Source: Triangularia verruculosa
Lineage: Eukaryota > Ascomycota > Sordariomycetes > Sordariales > Podosporaceae
Assembly: GCA_033296885.1 (NCBI GenBank)
Contig: MU863911.1
Location: 62,001-126,000, forward strand
Direction: 5' to 3'
Length of the DNA stretch: 64,000 nt
Part shown: piece after piece, positions 25,287-36,123 of the stretch
How the letters are laid out: each line of letters opens with the position of its first letter
Numbering within the stretch: the first letter of the stretch is position 1
The notes under the pieces: generated by a model
The model's database searches: none
Told to the model about the DNA's origin: nothing
The model's input: only the letters and a program-made list of their open reading frames with translations
Position numbers and translations under genes: made by a program

Positions 25287-28200
25287 AGGCAACGAGGCTT
25301 TTTCGGGATATTCCGGATCGAGTAATCCATGGAAAGATGAGGAGGGCGGTGGTCTCAGCGCTGATGTGATGGGCTAGGCCTACTAGGATGTTGACGTTGT
25401 TCACCCGCCATGTTTTTGCAGGGTTGACAACGGTAGCTCTCTACCCGCCACGTCCTGGACGGCGTGCCCGCCAATGGGCACGATCACTCGCCTCGAAATA
25501 GGTACAAAGGCGGCTTTCTGAGACAAATGGAATTCGGCTCCCTGTGGCATTGATGGAAAGCGAAGAGGCTGTACAGCTCAGATGGACGGCATGAACCGGG
25601 GCTACATACGCAAGGATCACTGCAACAACAATGCTCGCAGTTCACCTCAGAATCGCAAGACGGAGAACTCGACGATACCGTATTAAGATTAACTCTCAAA
25701 TATAATATTAAGTTTAGCGACTACCTCACTTTACTGCCCGAAAGAACCCCCCGGGTATTTGCCTCTACTAATAGCAAGCTTCGACGTCGAGTTTCTAGTG
25801 CTGATAAAGAGGGGCTAGCATATTATTCAGTGCTGGCCTTTTTCTTTATTCGCTTTCTCTCGCTAAAATAGCTTCCGGTGGTCACTCGATATAACCGCGG
25901 TCCAATTATTGTAGGTACCACGCCACTAGAAGCTTTAGGCAGTATTATGATATCAACGAAATTGGCCCAGCGACCAGGCAACAGAACTAAGAGCCTTCCA
26001 GCACCTAAACATCAAATTACTGTTAACCATTCTACTATGTTAATGGGGCAACATACCTACTTTGATCAAGACTCGGGTTCCGGATGGTTCGTGATAGATC
26101 ACTTTGTTCACTGCGTATCACTTACTTGGCCTTGGTGAGCATGCTTTCACCGACATACTAAACCCTTTGCAGAAGCCAGCGTGGACGCCTGAATTCCTAT
26201 TACCACTAAACGTAAGTGTCCGGATCAACTATTCTCTTCACCGGTCGGGTTTCTATTGGCCGATCTAATCACTTCGTTATCACAACATCTACCAGGATCT
26301 TTTGACTCAGGCTACTGCAACAAAAATTCCATTCTTGTGCAGGTGGCAGGACAAGGCGACGAGATTTTACCTAGCAGCTAGGCTCTTTTGCCTTTACCAA
26401 TCATCACAGCGGGGCGTTTTCACTGAAAGTTCATATCATGGACCGAAGGAAATGTGACATGTTGATGAATGATGGTGTTTACACAGACGCATCGTTCCGT
26501 TCCGTGACAGTTGAACTGTCGAGTCTTGTTGCTGTGATAGGACGAATACCTTGTCCGCAGTGGAGGTGGCTGAGCGAAGGGGTGTGAACATCGTGGCAGG
26601 TATTATGATTTGTCGGACGGGGGTTGGGCTTAACGGGAATTGTATGCATTACCCCGTTCTCAGGTGACGCCGCAGACCCTAAGGTACCTGATCCAACACC
26701 CAAGCAAACCTCGCCGTTTTACGACGCCTTAAAATGGCTTGTCATAGTGTGACGGGGAGGTACCTGCTGGCGCCCGCACGTCCGGGACTGCCGTCTCTTA
26801 CTGCGATTGGCAAGGCGTCACTGTATGGCATGCCATAACATCGGAAACAGTGTAGAAGGTGGTGTGATACATGATACATAATGTTTAGCTGACTAGGTTC
26901 TCAAAACGTGGTTCCTCTCGAGTCGAAGCAAGAGGGTGACCAATACAGCGGCTTTACCGACACATCCGTCCCGAAGTACTCTCAAGCGAAAGAGGCAAAG
27001 CAATGGAGAGGGAAAAGCTTGGTTGCACGCGGGCCGTGGGGGCGGAAACATCAAGCCGGTTCAATCATCTAAACCGACCATTTACCCCTAATATCTTTTC
27101 CCGCAGGACTGGGAATTGGATATCTGGGCTCTTCAAATGCTTTTTCCAATCACGCCGTACCAATAATGGGGAATTTAGATAGCATGCAGCCATCTGTAAT
27201 CATTGCCACACAGCTGCAAGTGCATAGCTTCCTGGTGATGACAAGCTGCAGCACGGTTGCAACGTATGCACCTGCATCCGCGATATTGCATCGATTGTCA
27301 AATTGTTACGGTAGTCCCAAGCATCGAGGGTGTTTTCTCAAGCACCCCTCCATATATTGACACGCGATTCAATTGGTTGCAACGCCTAAAAGAAAAAGCA
27401 AACAAGACAAGGCGGCCACGTTCAGACATCCAGGAGACAGCTTTTTCATGACATGCACCCACCAACCCTAAACACTCGATCCCAAGTTCCCGACGAGACA
27501 AGACGAGACGAGACCTGTTGAGTGTGGCTTGCCTTTCGGGTGTCTTCCCGGTTGGTGGCGTTTGGTTGGACAGACCCCACCTCGTCCTAAAAAGGAAATT
27601 GTATGTGTGTAAGTGCTGTGCCACTCAGAACTCCACGAAAGCCACCGATTTGTGCACCATTCGTCCACACGAAAGGATGCACGCTGCAGACCGCCGTCTC
27701 CATGCATACCACACGGGCTCCCTCCCACATCTTCAGCATCTCACTCAATTTATTTCCCCCGGACATTGGGCCCCAATTGAGTTTCTGGTCAGCAATGCCC
27801 AAACCGAAGAACGTCAAACTCGGATGGATCATACATGTAGGGTACGAAGTACCTAGGCAGCACTGGGGCTGCTCAAAAATTACGCCGCCAACAGAACTCG
27901 AGTGCGGTTTGCCAGGCCTTTCTCTCTCTGGGAGGTCAATCCCTCGTTTTCGGATGCCTCAATGGCGGTGAGACCGCAAAGCAGAAGTTTTGATCATACT
28001 TTTGACCACGATAGTGACGAATCTGGGTCTGATGGATCCAAGCAAGCAAGGTACTTGTGTAGTGTTGGTACACACTCTGCACCCAAGGTCATCGGTCCTT
28101 CCCGCATCTTATCCCATCATCCATGTGAAGACCCTGTCCGAGGTCAGACGGGACAGGCACACCAGGGCGACCAAAATGCATGGCTGTGGCGAAGACCCTT

Positions 28201-28963
28201 GAACTGAGAAGCTTGTTGGCATCTACAACCAAGATCCCGATGAAATCTCACCGGCACATGTCTAAATGAGACGGATATGCCGGACGAAACCCTACAGGTA
28301 CCTTAGGATATGCTTGTTTGAAACGGAGCATTCTTTCAGGGAGAAGGAATCATTACCATGATTTCTAGATGTAATGACAGGGTAGAATGGTGTAGTTGAT
28401 ACTGTATCTCAGTTATCACCGCAATGCGACGACAAGAGTCAGCTCCTTTTCTTCCCAACGGCAAAGTGTTATTCTCGTACTTGTATATAGGTAATATAGA
28501 GATACAAATGACCGGCGAGAACAGAACAAGGATAAAATAGCGTGCAAGAATAGCAAATGAATGACAGCAGCTGGGCTTTCGCGCCAGTGTGCAGGCGCTG
28601 CATGAGATTGTGCATCAACAAAAATGAAAGAGAAGTCGAAAACGTAAACAAGGAGATATTGAGTCTTCAGTCATAACCAGCCCTAGCCAGTCGAGTAGGA
28701 GAGGGCTCGGTACAAGTGTAAGTGCAGATGCAGATATCGTGGCTAGATCATAAACCACCAAGAAATGAGGGACTCGGGGAGAGGACGATCGAAAACAACC
28801 ACCAACGCTAAAACATCTATACAAGAAAAAGCCAGGTGTTGGTTCATCAGAATGCCACACGAGTTCGTCTGCGAATTGTTAGTTTTGGTTCTGCTTTCTG
28901 GTATTTTATAGGAAAAGGAGTATCCTACCTGATAGACCTGCTTGAGGTGTCCAAGGCCTTGCT
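25287..28963. other. Gene-free interval, partly AT-rich
   Basis: No convincing gene. About 25660-26060 is richer in A and T than its surroundings and holds broken, stop-rich frames, as expected of a decayed repeat, but I cannot name an element. The motif TACCTAGG occurs at 27850-27857. The frames at 27.2-28.2 kb overlap on both strands and lack protein-like character. The far end should contain the 3' region of the family-A gene that follows. Confidence 0.45.
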
Positions 28964-29230
28964 CTAATCCATCTCCTCCTCGTCCCAATCCATATCCCCA
29001 TCCCCATCTTGATCCATATCCCCATCCCCGTCTTCCTCCATCGGTTCGTAATGCTCGTGCCATGCCGGGTCTTGGAATCCCTGACATGGTTGTTGCCCCA
29101 ACTGCTGGTTGTAGCCGTACTGGTTGTAGCCGTACTGTTCATAGTCTTGGTGCTCGTAGCCTTGAAGTCCATGTCCCTGTTGTTCCAACTGCAACTGCAA
29201 CCGGATTTGTTGCCAAGCCTGTTCCTGCTG
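28964..29230 (-). pseudogene. Lost C-terminal extension of family A copy 1
   Basis: In the same frame as the copy-1 gene, beyond TAA (29243-29245) and TGA (29231-29233), 88 sense codons run to TAG at 28964-28966. They encode a Gln-rich helix (QQEQAWQQIRLQLQLEQQ), a Tyr-Gly-Asn-Gln repeat and an acidic Asp/Glu/Met tail. This continues the Gln/Glu/Arg character of the annotated C terminus without a break. Both stops would become CAA and CGA by a single T-to-C change, so C-to-T mutation is a natural explanation. No intron of suitable length and phase removes them with good splice sites. Confidence 0.45.
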
Positions 29231-29242
29231 TCAAATCTGCTC

Positions 29243-29755
29243 TTAACGCAAGGCCTGTTCCTGCTCCTGCTCCCGACGCCGCTGCCTCTCCCATTTTCTC
29301 CGGCAGTTCTCATTGAACTGGACAAAGTTGAATTCTTTCCCAAGGATCTCGTTGCAGCCGGATTGGCCGATCACGAGGCCAAAGCTGTTCTGACTCGGCG
29401 ATCCTTCAACCACATGGAAGGTGATGGTTTTGAAGGGTGTGGTAGGATCTTTAGAAGGTTGGCGAACACAAAGCTGGACCGAGCCGATCGGTTTGAGGAT
29501 GCCCCATGGGCTAATTTTGCGCTTGCGGATCTTGTCCGTCTGGTAATCCCAGCCAAGGGGCTCGAGAGCATCTCGCGAGATGTAACAGTCCTCGGAATGC
29601 TCCGAAAAGTAGGCGTTCATAGTAACAGTGGCGCCATGGGTAACCCTGACGAGGAGCTCAACCGATTTCAAACACTCTCGGGATGAGTTGAATGCTCTGT
29701 CCCTGTCCACCGTCCGCCTCCAATGGCGACTAGAGCCAGGTTGGGATTCTGCCAT
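29243..29755 (-). CDS. Family A copy 1: retropepsin-like protein, apparently truncated
   Basis: A single minus-strand frame from the ATG at 29755 (context GACAACATGG) to TAA at 29243-29245; 170 aa. The order of elements fits a retropepsin fold: a strand segment LLVRVTHGATVTMNAYF, then SEHSEDCYISRDALEPLGW where a protease would have D-[ST]-G followed by the I-S-x2-h-L-G-L stretch, a KPIGSVQLCVR strand, and the FGLVIGQSGCNEILGKEF region that matches the late hydrophobic-G motif. No catalytic D-[ST]-G is present, so it is probably not an active protease. The end is an Arg/Glu/Gln-rich helix that stops abruptly. In the same frame, after two stops, a Gln-rich stretch of 88 codons continues. Partner gene: 31541-32395 on the plus strand. 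No function can be assigned. Confidence 0.6.
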   Translation of the reverse strand: MAESQPGSSRHWRRTVDRDRAFNSSRECLKSVELLVRVTHGATVTMNAYFSEHSEDCYISRDALEPLGWDYQTDKIRKRKISPWGILKPIGSVQLCVRQPSKDPTTPFKTITFHVVEGSPSQNSFGLVIGQSGCNEILGKEFNFVQFNENCRRKWERQRRREQEQEQALR

Positions 29756-31540
29756 GTTGTCGGTGTTTTCGAAAGCGTTGCCTTGAGCTAGGTACTGAGA
29801 CCTCTTAGTCAAAGTGGAGCAACCTGGAGGGGTGAAGTCATTACCTACACTGTAGTCGTGCTCAGCTGCTGTTTGTAGTATTCTTGGACAACAGAGGTCG
29901 AAAACAAATGTCGCTCTAAGAATCAAGCGGCCTAGCTCCCGAGCGTCGCTGGAGCGTCTTGGCTTTGAGCGGCGCAGGAAAGGGTGCAGGTTTTACCTCT
30001 CTCAGCGGGTCCAAGTTAGCGGATGAAGTCGCAGCAAAAGTTTTGGTTAAATCATGGTGGTCTACAGTAGATTAAGTAGTGGGTGACGAAGATGGATGGC
30101 GACGGAGAGAGGGAAAACCACAATGTGGAAAAGGAAAATGGGAGGAACTGTGTCTATCGGAGGCTCGCGCGTGCTCGACGTCGTTGTATATGTATCTTCA
30201 AATCTACAAAACAGAAGGGAGGGGTTGCAATCTGAGAGTGCAGACGAAAGGGAAATTGTTGCAGTCGGGTTTGTAAACCTACCTATTCAAGAAGAAGAGA
30301 CCAGGGGGGAATAGTAGGGCGGAGCAACCGACAAACCAAACAGACATCTGTTTGGCCACTGACAATGGAAGGACATGTACTTTGGCCAAACGCTGTACAC
30401 TGGGGGTGTGTTCAATGGCGGAGAGCAGGACAAGAACACGCTGCCGGCGGTATGAACAGACCATTTTCTGAAATACCAGGCCGATACACTGTAAACGGGA
30501 CCTTGGCGGTCGACGAACAACTTTTGCGGTATGGGGAAATCAGCCCAATAGTCGCTTATGTGGAAAAGTTGTGAGGCTTCGTCTCCATCACAGCCACTGC
30601 CCGTGAAAAAGGAATTCCAAAATCCACCTCATGCTCCATTTTCCATTCTGGAGTGTCGATCAAGCAGAGTGTGTATTCTGTTCTGGAATTCCAAGGGGCA
30701 AAAACTTCGCACGGTGGAGCTATTGTTCGCGATGCAGGCGGCGTGGGTGGTCGTTCGGCCGTTCGATCGCGATGGGGGAGCATTGCAGCTTCCGAGTGGG
30801 GGGACGGGACTTTTGGTTGTGCCAAGACCAGGGCAGAGTAAGTGTGGCGGACCTAATGGAAAGGTTGTTGATGGTGTCGATGAGGGACGGGAAAATGCCC
30901 ACCCGTTGAAGAACCTGCCTCAGAGTCACGGCCACAAGGCCAAAAGGCAGCAAATGGAAGGGGAAAGCTTAAAGGTCGCAGCTCACCGAGAACTGGAAGC
31001 ATGGTCAACTTTAAACTTCCATCTGCACCTGGCGTTGGAGGGTGGGCAGGCGCGTACCTCAGCCTCAGGTTCACATTGATTGGCCGGCTGAGCACAAAGT
31101 TGCATCAAGTTTGCGGCGCAATTTCCAGTTGCAGAAAAATCGTTGGGCTATCGATTGCAAGGTACATCAAGCGAGGAGCCTCGTCCCCATTTCGCAAGGC
31201 GCCCGGGCATGTCGTTCATGAAGGGCAGCTAGGTCGCGGCCTTGTGCCCGAAAACTCATGAGACCAGTGGATGTACGGACAAGTCACCGAAAACCTTGTG
31301 TGAAGAATAGTGATGATGACACGCATTTTGCCACGATAGCAAGCACTACAGTGTCCCATGGGTGCCCTATGGCCCTGACAGCAGCGCCCCATTTGCGGCC
31401 AGGATTTGACCTTGTCCCGAGCTCCATGAGGCTCTGGTAACTATTATAAGGAGAGGCTGCCCTCGTGCCGGACCCGTTTGTCAAGGGAGACTTCAAAGTC
31501 AATCAGATCTATCATATCTCTTCAGGACCTGTTCTTCAAG
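29756..31540. other. Divergent promoter region of array pair 1
   Basis: The 1.8 kb between the starts of family A copy 1 and its plus-strand partner. A plus-strand frame of 173 codons (30558-31079) and minus-strand frames opposite to it show no family resemblance and were not accepted. The last 70 bases before 31541 look like a normal leader. Confidence 0.4.
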
Positions 31541-32395
31541 ATGTCACCGGCTAAGCCCGCCATCCAAATCAAGACCGAGAGCCAGGAAGACAAAGTGAGT
31601 ACTCACTCGCCTAATTGGCATATAGGCCACGTGCTAAACGACTCAAAGTCAGCTCGGGTGTACCTTCGCTCGGTTGCGATCATCGGTGCTCCATCGATGT
31701 TCCAAAGATTCCGCAAAGCTCGCAGCTTTCAATATACTTCGAGCGAGACCTCCGGCCAAGACAACACAATGCCTTTCAGTATTTTGTGCTCTATGATTGC
31801 GAAGTCTGACCACAAGGAGCTGGAACGTCGCCTCGCTCTCGGATCTGTATATGTCATGGCAGAATGGAGTCTCACCAACAACACGACGAGCCTATATCCG
31901 ACTTTTAAGACGCCGCACAGGATTACCTGTCTCGCGGACACGACGACCGAATCGAGTTATAAGTTGGGATTTACTCAGAACCTAGTCTGGGCAGAGGCAA
32001 TTGCAGCGAAATACACAGAAACCGCTCGGGTCCAGCAGGAAATGTTGGAGCAACAGAGGAGATCACTTCCCACTTGTAAACAACCAAAGGTGGAGAAACC
32101 CTCTCAACCTCGTCGACCCAGCTTTCACCGGAGGCGTAGAAGGGATAATCTTCAACTTTCTCCGCAATCTGGGCAATGTCATCTTGTGGAACTACGCCGC
32201 CATGTTGAGCGCTGCCGGCAGCGGACAGGAGACATATCGGCCCTGCTTCGGGTCATGCAAATTCAACTGCATCTTTTCGGTCGGCTAGTAAGCAGTTCCA
32301 ACTGCCAATATCAACGGCAGAGGTTCCCCTCAATGTCACCATCCAACAGCACCCACTCTGACCACTCGAGCAATCCGTGCTCAGGGGTTTGCTAG
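31541..32395 (+). CDS. Family B copy 1: partner protein of array pair 1
   Basis: Exons 31541-31594 and 31649-32395 (54-nt intron, GTGAGT donor, GCTAAAC branch, AAAG acceptor, phase 0); 266 aa. The product begins MSPAKPAIQIKTE, like the MSCLLPVQVTAE of the copy at 36124, and both have the intron at the same place and phase. Further shared stations: FSILCSMIAKSDHKEL, VYVMAEW, the stretch around YPTFKTPHR, and WAEAIA; then RTGDISALLRVM near the end, matching RTGDLSGLIAVM. This conserved order shows homology despite low identity. No known domain is recognised. A second frame (32001-32288) also reads smoothly through the 3' half, so the exact 3' structure is less certain. It is divergently paired with the family A gene at 29.2-29.8 kb. 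Confidence 0.6.
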   Translation: MSPAKPAIQIKTESQEDKVSTHSPNWHIGHVLNDSKSARVYLRSVAIIGAPSMFQRFRKARSFQYTSSETSGQDNTMPFSILCSMIAKSDHKELERRLALGSVYVMAEWSLTNNTTSLYPTFKTPHRITCLADTTTESSYKLGFTQNLVWAEAIAAKYTETARVQQEMLEQQRRSLPTCKQPKVEKPSQPRRPSFHRRRRRDNLQLSPQSGQCHLVELRRHVERCRQRTGDISALLRVMQIQLHLFGRLVSSSNCQYQRQRFPSMSPSNSTHSDHSSNPCSGVC

Positions 32396-33547
32396 GTAGC
32401 CAACTTTTGCCTCTTCATGGACAGAAACATACATCAGTTGTTTTCTTTATCATTCTTTCCTGTTATGTTTTTCTTTTATCATAGGGCGGTTGAGGCAGTC
32501 TGGTGCAATGTATGATCATGTTGCGATTCTCTTTTTTCTTTGTGCTTTTTTGTCGACAGACTAGTGGGTCGGCATCATTATTAAGACTGGATGGCTACGA
32601 GGCTTGCTAAGATAGACGATGGTGTACTAGGTATAATGAAAACCGTTTAGTGTCTTATTTTCTTATAATGCATCACACAACCACATCGTATAGGTACCTT
32701 ATGTAACTCGTAACAGTGGGGGGATCGACACATCCAGGACCCTCCTCGGATATTTCTACAGCGACTTGCACGCGTCGTGCCCGATTGAATCTGAATTATA
32801 TCTACCACCCGGCCAAAGCTATAGGATCATACTCTCGGTACTACAATCAGCGATCAAACTATAAACACCTCCTCAACCAGCCGTTTCTGCGGCTTCTGGT
32901 GGAGCCAAGACAAAGAGAGCTAAAGTCTGCACAAGAAGGCTGCTGACCAAGAGCCGAAGATAATGAGCGGCCTGCTGTCTTGGTTTAAAACTGAAGGAAC
33001 CCCTCCGCGAGAGTGTTGAGCCTTTAGCCTTTTCGCTGAAATAGGCAGAGGAAGGTGGGCCGCGCAAAGAGAACGAGGAAGATGTTGGAAGGTGGTAAGA
33101 TATCACATACTAAACAGCCGAGGCCAAAAGTGGATGCTTCAGGGGTAAAAACAATCAGGGGTCCTAGATTCAAGAACTGGCACATAACCCTAACCCGCAC
33201 AATGCCAACAGCCGGCCCTTTCACATCTCACACCGCAACTCTCAACCAAACTCGCACCAGGACGTATGCCACAGTATAACTCAAGAAGCTTGGGGAAATT
33301 GAAGCCATCAACAAATCCTTTCGCGGCAACGGCACCTCGAAGTAAGGACCAAGTATCTATACCACCTTGAACGAGTGTGCTCCTGCTTGGATTCAAGCGG
33401 AGCCACCGCAATCTCAAGCTAAGAAAAAGAAACAGAGATCATAATAACGTCATAGGAAAAGCATTGTTTCTGCGTTCCTGCCTATCAGCCCGCCAAAGGT
33501 GTCCATATCCGGAATCCATCACCCCCACCATGCCTTAACCTTCGCCG
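32396..33547. other. Space between array pairs 1 and 2; no gene seen
   Basis: T-rich and C-poor in its first 300 bases (3' UTR-like), then mixed sequence without a credible frame. An AACCCTAACCC stretch resembling two telomere repeats lies at 33185-33195. Confidence 0.4.
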
Positions 33548-34022
33548 TCAAATCATGACTCGTCTCCCCCATTGACGGGACCCGGCAGCTTTACGCAAAC
33601 GGCGTTGGCAAATCCGATTAGTCGCATTCTCCCATCCCTGCCGTTTGCGAAGCCATTCTCGAACCATTGAACGACGGCCCACCAGCAATGGAACCTTCAA
33701 ATCACCGTACATACCTACCCAAGGAGTCAGATCCTGGAAGATGACCAACACCAACATACCGGCCTTGGACAGAAAGCAGAAGCTTGAACTGGATCAACTT
33801 GGCCAACCAATGACCAGACGAATGCAAGCCGAGAGCCAACCAAAATCCATCACGTCGTCAACCTGCGCGACAGTTCTTGCGTCACAGTTCACGAACCAAT
33901 GTGGGTTCTGTAGCACCCAAGCTCGCACCAGCGGAGAAACCACCGGCTGCTCTCAAAACAGTCTCGGCCCAAAGGAGTCCCACAGAACCATGGCGGTGGG
34001 TACCCGTTTCTGGCGGAGCCAT
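33548..34022 (-). pseudogene. Possible degenerate extra copy of family A
   Basis: On the minus strand, an ATG at 34022 opens a frame with normal composition (MAPPETGTHRHG...) that ends at TGA. A shifted frame then reads FVNCDARTVAQVDDVMDFGW, reaches LVIGWPS and a TGA, and continues past it to LVIFQDLTPWVGMYGD and LLVGRRSMVREWL before TGA at 33548. The last segment resembles LVIGRRFFDRL of family A copy 5. At least one frame change and one in-frame stop must be crossed, so I treat it as a relic, although undetected introns could also join the parts. It lies just downstream of copy 2 on the same strand. Confidence 0.3.
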
Positions 34023-34115
34023 AATTAGAAGCCAGCATACCCCTACCACAAGAGTCAGCCGCTGCAGAGCCTCATTGTTTATTTCAACGACATACCTTCG
34101 CGTGTCTTTCGCTGG

Positions 34116-34796
34116 TTACAGCTGCCCATTCGGCTGATCCCGATTGGAGCCGGCGTCAATATCCGTATCCAAACCAGTCCCTCCCTCAGCAACGAGCAAA
34201 GCCATGTTCCCCATCCAATTTTGCTCACCAGAATTCTGAATCTGATCATCATTTGCAGCCAAATCATTATGGAGAAAAACGTATGGTGGTTGTCGTTGTG
34301 GTCTAGCTAACCCGTTCTGGGCCATATACCAGTTGATGAATGGGAGTCCCAAGATCATATTCACCCCCCTCTGGCGACACAACTCGCTGTCGAGGACCGG
34401 AAACCGTGCAAGAATCCATGGCAACGAGAGCTGCGGAACCAGAAACCACACGCATAGTGAGCGATTGCTTGTGAGTCGTCCCATCGGAGATAGCATTGTC
34501 ACTGACTGGACCTCTTCATCAGTTAGCTGCCGAGGGAGTTGTAAGGTTGCTAGGTGTGTTTCTCGAGCGGTCGGTTGTCGAGTTGCATGGCAGAATACCT
34601 GTTCGGTTGCTGCAGGCATGTAAGACTGGCCGTAGTGGGGAGTGACGAGGGCTCTCGGTAACGTTACTACGTCTCCATGTCGTGTCATTATGCGAATCTG
34701 TGTCAAGAATTCGCCTTCGCGGAGACTCTCCCTGGTGATAAACCCTTGGCATCTTTGCCGGCGGGACCAAGCAGCTCGCGCTCGTCGCTGGTCCAT
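34116..34796 (-). CDS. Family A copy 2: retropepsin-like protein, no catalytic motif
   Basis: A minus-strand frame from ATG 34796 to TAA 34116-34118; 226 aa. The 5' end is uncertain: two other frames upstream (34.8-35.3 kb) also look partly coding and might be spliced on. Recognisable elements are the opening strand FLTQIRIMTRHGDVVTL, the place of the active-site loop filled by LVTPHYGQSYMPA, a strand with SLCVWFLVP, and NMILGLPFINWYMA, which matches the late h-h-L-G-x-x-F-h element of retropepsins well. The tail is Gln/Asn/Asp-rich. The active-site Asp is not seen. It is divergently paired with the gene at 36124. The family call rests on order of elements and position in the array, not on high similarity. 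Confidence 0.5.
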   Translation of the reverse strand: MDQRRARAAWSRRQRCQGFITRESLREGEFLTQIRIMTRHGDVVTLPRALVTPHYGQSYMPAATEQVFCHATRQPTARETHLATLQLPRQLTDEEVQSVTMLSPMGRLTSNRSLCVWFLVPQLSLPWILARFPVLDSELCRQRGVNMILGLPFINWYMAQNGLARPQRQPPYVFLHNDLAANDDQIQNSGEQNWMGNMALLVAEGGTGLDTDIDAGSNRDQPNGQL

Positions 34797-36123
34797 CACT
34801 CTTGAGTGTCGATGTCGCACGAGCGAGGGGTGGCGGCGTGGTCTTCTCCGGTGGTGACAGTCCGGGTATGGAGACCTGGTTCTGTGGCTTGGCGCTCAAA
34901 TTCCGAGCACCGACAAAGTAAGGTTTGTGGGAGGAATGCCAGGCCTAGTTTTGAGTCGGTAATCGATGACCCAGCATAGAAGCTTTCGTATTGGGGATAA
35001 TTGTTTGCAGAGAGCGGTGCCGGGTCAGTTGAGGATCAACCGCTTGACCAGACAGAGCTTCGGACGATATCGAACACGTTGGGGCCAACCAACTCGTTGA
35101 ATGAAGGGCCAGCAGCGCAATAAGGCGCAAGGCGTTCGATGCTCGGCGTTATATGGGTCGCGGACACTATCTCAGAGTTCAGTGTTTGCGTCGGTAGGCA
35201 GATTTTGGGATGGAAATATGGACTCCACAGGTGCAGCACCATCGACTGGATTTCCAGAGCAGAGCAGGAGCCCCAAAGAGCCAGTAGGGAGCCCCTAAGC
35301 ACTCTGCTTTGAGGTTGGTTCATGATGGTTGGTGTGGGGCTGCTTTCAGCTGCCACAGCTGCGTGGTTGAGCGACTCCAGGAGCATTGGTAACAGGAGTG
35401 ACGAGATTGAAGCTGATGGGCCTGATATCCCAGATGGTTTGCCGACAAAACCCGTCCTGGAGTTTGACAGGAATGAGAATCTTGCCGTTTGTTTCTTGGG
35501 TAGATTAGCCGCCCAAGCAGCCAGTGTCTTTCAAGCTTTGCCCGCATTTCTCTATCCTTCACGTCTTGGTGCTCGGGACCTTGAATCCGGGCACCGCAGC
35601 TTTTGGCAGCTGCCCCAGCTTCTGCAACCATGCGGCACGCACTGCAACTTCCCGATCTACCACTGGCCGCATGTGCTGGCATGGAGTTGGTTTGGCTGCT
35701 GTGCCCCTCATGCGCCCTCTGGACCTGCAGATTTCCAAAAGCCCCTTTTGGGCAAGTGCCAATTAGCTTTCGGGCGCCTGAGCCTTGAAATCCATGCATC
35801 GCTGATGTTGTCTTCCGCTCAAGCCGCCCAACCCCGTCGGATGGGAAAGCTCAGGATCGGCATATCCAGGACGTTAGGGTCGGGCGGTTAGGGTTATGTA
35901 AGGGATTGATATCCAGAGCCTTGTCATGTTTGAGGCAGAAGGCTTGCATGTCTTCGGATGGCTGGAAGGGGGTCGCCCTTCAATGCCTTGCGGCACATAT
36001 AGCAATTGACTATCCTATTCTTCAGCTCCCATTCCTTCTTTTTATCTACGAAGGCTTTCTCGCTCGTCTCATGGTCTCTACAATTATTCTCCAACTTTTG
36101 CCTTCGAATTTGAAGCCCTCAAC
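34797..36123. other. Divergent promoter region of array pair 2, possibly with upstream exons
   Basis: A minus-strand frame from ATG 35323 to TGA 35036 (MNQPQSRVLRGSLLALWGSC...) and its continuation beyond that stop (SSTDPAPLSANNYPQYESF) read like protein and could be 5' exons of family A copy 2, but I found no consistent splice pattern. A plus-strand frame at 35322-35891 overlaps them and is less protein-like. TTAGGGT repeats occur at 35874-35895. Confidence 0.3.

Noticed and set aside
29009..29686. 225-codon plus-strand frame opposite family A copy 1
   Set aside because: Leu/Val-rich runs are the complement of the Gln/Asp repeats; the minus frame fits the retropepsin-like family.
30558..31079. 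173-codon plus-strand frame in the spacer of pair 1
   Set aside because: No similarity to the array families, mixed composition and overlapping frames on both strands.
35322..35891. 189-codon plus-strand frame in the spacer of pair 2
   Set aside because: Cys/Trp/His-rich shadow-like composition; conflicts with minus-strand frames that look slightly better.
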